A stretch of DNA of 64,000 nucleotides from RBG-16-66-20 sp035308765. GTDB lineage: Bacteria; Pseudomonadota; Gammaproteobacteria; Burkholderiales; SG8-39. Made by a program: the position numbers and the translations under genes. A model generated the notes under the pieces. The model was not told where the DNA came from, made no database searches, and was given only the letters and a program-made list of their open reading frames with translations. The stretch spans positions 1 through 64,000 of the forward strand of contig DATGGA010000040.1 of the NCBI GenBank assembly GCA_035308765.1, given 5' to 3'. Shown here in pieces: positions 62,789 to 64,000 of this stretch. The number at the start of each line of letters is the position of its first letter. Position 1 is the stretch's first letter.

Positions 62789-63948
62789 GCGAAGCCGCGC
62801 GAAGCGAAACTCTGCGCGCACGGGCGCACCACGTGCTGACGCGCGAGGAAGGCGGCGGCCTGCTCGGCCAGGCGATGCGCACGGGCCTCGTGCTGCTGAT
62901 CGTCCTCAGCGTCACCACGGCGATACTCAAATCGGTACCGCGTATCGGACGCGCGCACGGCGACCTGCCGGATCTCATCCTGCTGCTCACGTCCATGGGT
63001 TTCATGGCCGAGTACCTGATCCGCATCTGGATCGCGCCGGACAATCCGGGCGCTGCCGGCGCGGCGCGCGAGCGCCTGCGCTATGTATTTTCGCTGCCGG
63101 GACTGGTGGACCTTGTGGCGGCAATCCCGTTCGCGCTGGCGCCGCATTTCGGATTCAACCTCGACTGGCTCGACATCGTGCCGATCTTCAAGCTGCTGCG
63201 GCACACGGCGGCGTTCCAGTTTATGGTCGAGGCGGTCTACAGCGAGCGCCGTGTGCTGGCCAGCGCCGGGGTGCTGATGCTGGCGCTGCTCGTGTTCCAG
63301 TCGAGCCTGGTCTATTACTTCGAGCGCGACGCGCAGCCGGAGAAGTTCGGCAGCATTCCCGCGGCGATGTGGTGGGGCATCGTGACGCTGACGACCGTCG
63401 GCTACGGCGACGCGGTGCCGATCACGCTCTGGGGCCGCATGGCCGGCGGCCTCACCGCGGTGATGGGACTATGCATGTTCGCAATTCCGGTCGGCATCAT
63501 CGCCTCGGCCTTCATCGAGGCGGTGCGGCGGCGCGAGTTTGTCGACACCTGGAACCTGGTGGCGAAGGTGCCGCTGTTCCGCAATCTCGATGCCGCGCGT
63601 ATCGCAGCGGTCGCGGGAGTGCTGCGCGCTCGCCGCGCAGAGCGCGGCGAGCGCCTGATCCGCAAAGGCGACCAGGCGGATTCGATGTATTTCATCGTTT
63701 CGGGCGACGTCGAGGTCGACCAGGAGACCGGCACGCCGCCGGCGCGGCTGGCCGCGGGCGATTTCTTCGGCGAAATCGCCCTGATCGCGGACCGCGCGCG
63801 CACCGCCACCATCACCGCGCTCGCGCCATGCAAGCTGCTCGTGCTGCACAAGGATGATTTCGAGAGTTTCATGAACGCGCACCCGGGGCTGCGGGACGCG
63901 GTGAGCGTTGCGGCGACGCGGCGCCTCGAGGAAATCAGCGGCAGATAG
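62785..63948 (+). CDS. Cyclic-nucleotide-gated-type potassium channel
   Basis: A 387-residue six-transmembrane ion channel. S1-S4 lie within about residues 30-165. The pore helix and selectivity filter are IVTLTTVGYGDAVPIT, diagnostic for K+ channels. S6 includes MGLCMFAIPVGIIASAF. A C-linker and cNMP-binding domain follow (about 260-385), with the phosphate-binding cassette GDFFGEIALIADRARTATI including the Arg that contacts the cyclic phosphate. The architecture matches MlotiK1-type bacterial channels. The start is GTG 62785, overlapping the 38-residue gene's stop. No SAM, KTN or RCK domain is present. Confidence 0.92.
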   Translation: MSEAARSETLRARAHHVLTREEGGGLLGQAMRTGLVLLIVLSVTTAILKSVPRIGRAHGDLPDLILLLTSMGFMAEYLIRIWIAPDNPGAAGAARERLRYVFSLPGLVDLVAAIPFALAPHFGFNLDWLDIVPIFKLLRHTAAFQFMVEAVYSERRVLASAGVLMLALLVFQSSLVYYFERDAQPEKFGSIPAAMWWGIVTLTTVGYGDAVPITLWGRMAGGLTAVMGLCMFAIPVGIIASAFIEAVRRREFVDTWNLVAKVPLFRNLDAARIAAVAGVLRARRAERGERLIRKGDQADSMYFIVSGDVEVDQETGTPPARLAAGDFFGEIALIADRARTATITALAPCKLLVLHKDDFESFMNAHPGLRDAVSVAATRRLEEISGR

Positions 63949-63961
63949 TCCCCCGCGTGCC

Positions 63962-64000
63962 TCAACGCTGCGCTGCGCGCAGCGCCAGGATCGCATCAAG
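63962..64000 (-). CDS. Possible 3' end of a gene running in from the right edge
   Basis: Reading leftward from the window edge gives 12 codons (LDAILALRAAQR) and a TGA at 63962-63964, converging on the channel gene 13 bp away. The high-GC codon usage resembles coding sequence, but 12 codons cannot identify a product and the frame may be chance. Confidence 0.3.
   Translation of the reverse strand, partial: LDAILALRAAQR

Noticed and set aside
63964..63988. A GC-rich hairpin after the K+ channel as a terminator
   Set aside because: The GCTGCGC/GCGCAGC inverted repeat has no T tract and probably overlaps the end of a converging gene.

Overview
The window is about 64 kb of dense, GC-rich bacterial chromosome (roughly two thirds G+C by eye). 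No insertion sequence, prophage, CRISPR array, integrase or plasmid gene is visible. The gene set and gene order point to a betaproteobacterium, probably near Burkholderiales. Evidence includes two Bug-type periplasmic binding proteins, an algZ-algR-hemCDXY cluster beside argH, a dusB-fis-purH-purD-hemF run, amgK-murU divergent from lptD-surA-rsmA, and a miaB-phoH-ybeY-corC-lnt-glyQS-gmhB-plsC run. Species cannot be named from the sequence alone.

Layout. 1-1026: the 3' part of a HlyD-type membrane fusion protein, facing a SapC-family gene. 1.9-8.1 kb: tRNA-Ala, DUF2237 and TPR genes, ridA, recG, ubiA, an unknown membrane protein, and ubiD. 8.1-12.9 kb: dacB (PBP4), the groES-groEL operon with a clear CIRCE operator and a strong terminator, tRNA-Phe and a Bug protein. 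12.9-14.4 kb: an orphan acyl carrier protein plus ketosynthase pair. 14.6-20.8 kb: a signalling island with a PAS-LuxR regulator, a MASE-like/GAF histidine kinase, a single-domain response regulator, and an 868-residue receiver-PAS-GAF-GGDEF-EAL protein whose GGDEF motif is degenerate. 20.8-27 kb: hemA-prfA-prmC-grxD, then a Ser/Thr kinase fused to a cyclic-nucleotide-binding domain, and argH. 27-33.8 kb: algZ-algR-hemC-hemD-hemX-hemY followed by a second Bug gene whose start overlaps the hemY stop.

33.8-42.8 kb (minus strand): amgK-murU-pepP-ubiH-dusB-fis-purH-purD-hemF, mostly joined by 4-bp stop/start overlaps. 42.9-47.3 kb (plus): lptD-surA-rsmA. 47.3-58.9 kb (minus): miaB-phoH-ybeY-corC-lnt-glyQ-glyS-gmhB-plsC-YgjP-like-gloA-thiolase. 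59-64 kb: a small secreted protein, tRNA-Met, a second UbiH-family hydroxylase, dsbC, mltA, and a 38-residue single-span membrane protein overlapping the start of a cyclic-nucleotide-gated-type potassium channel.

How the genes fit together. Five themes recur. Tetrapyrrole synthesis is spread over three sites (hemA; hemCDXY under the AlgZ/AlgR genes; hemF). Ubiquinone synthesis is represented by ubiA, ubiD, ubiH and a second hydroxylase. Envelope building and recycling includes lptD, surA, lnt, gmhB, plsC, amgK, murU, dacB, mltA and dsbC. Translation genes include prfA, prmC, glyQS, miaB, dusB, rsmA and ybeY. Second-messenger signalling includes a c-di-GMP phosphodiesterase candidate and two proteins with cyclic-nucleotide-binding domains.

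The least ordinary observations are: a 26-bp tandem repeat before hemY that creates two tiny stop/start-coupled reading frames; similar micro-duplications at other gene junctions; the 38-residue protein coupled to the K+ channel; the kinase-cNMP fusion; the two-receiver signalling cassette; the orphan ACP-ketosynthase pair; and patches of low GC inside glyS and miaB. No single block is clearly a new biological system.
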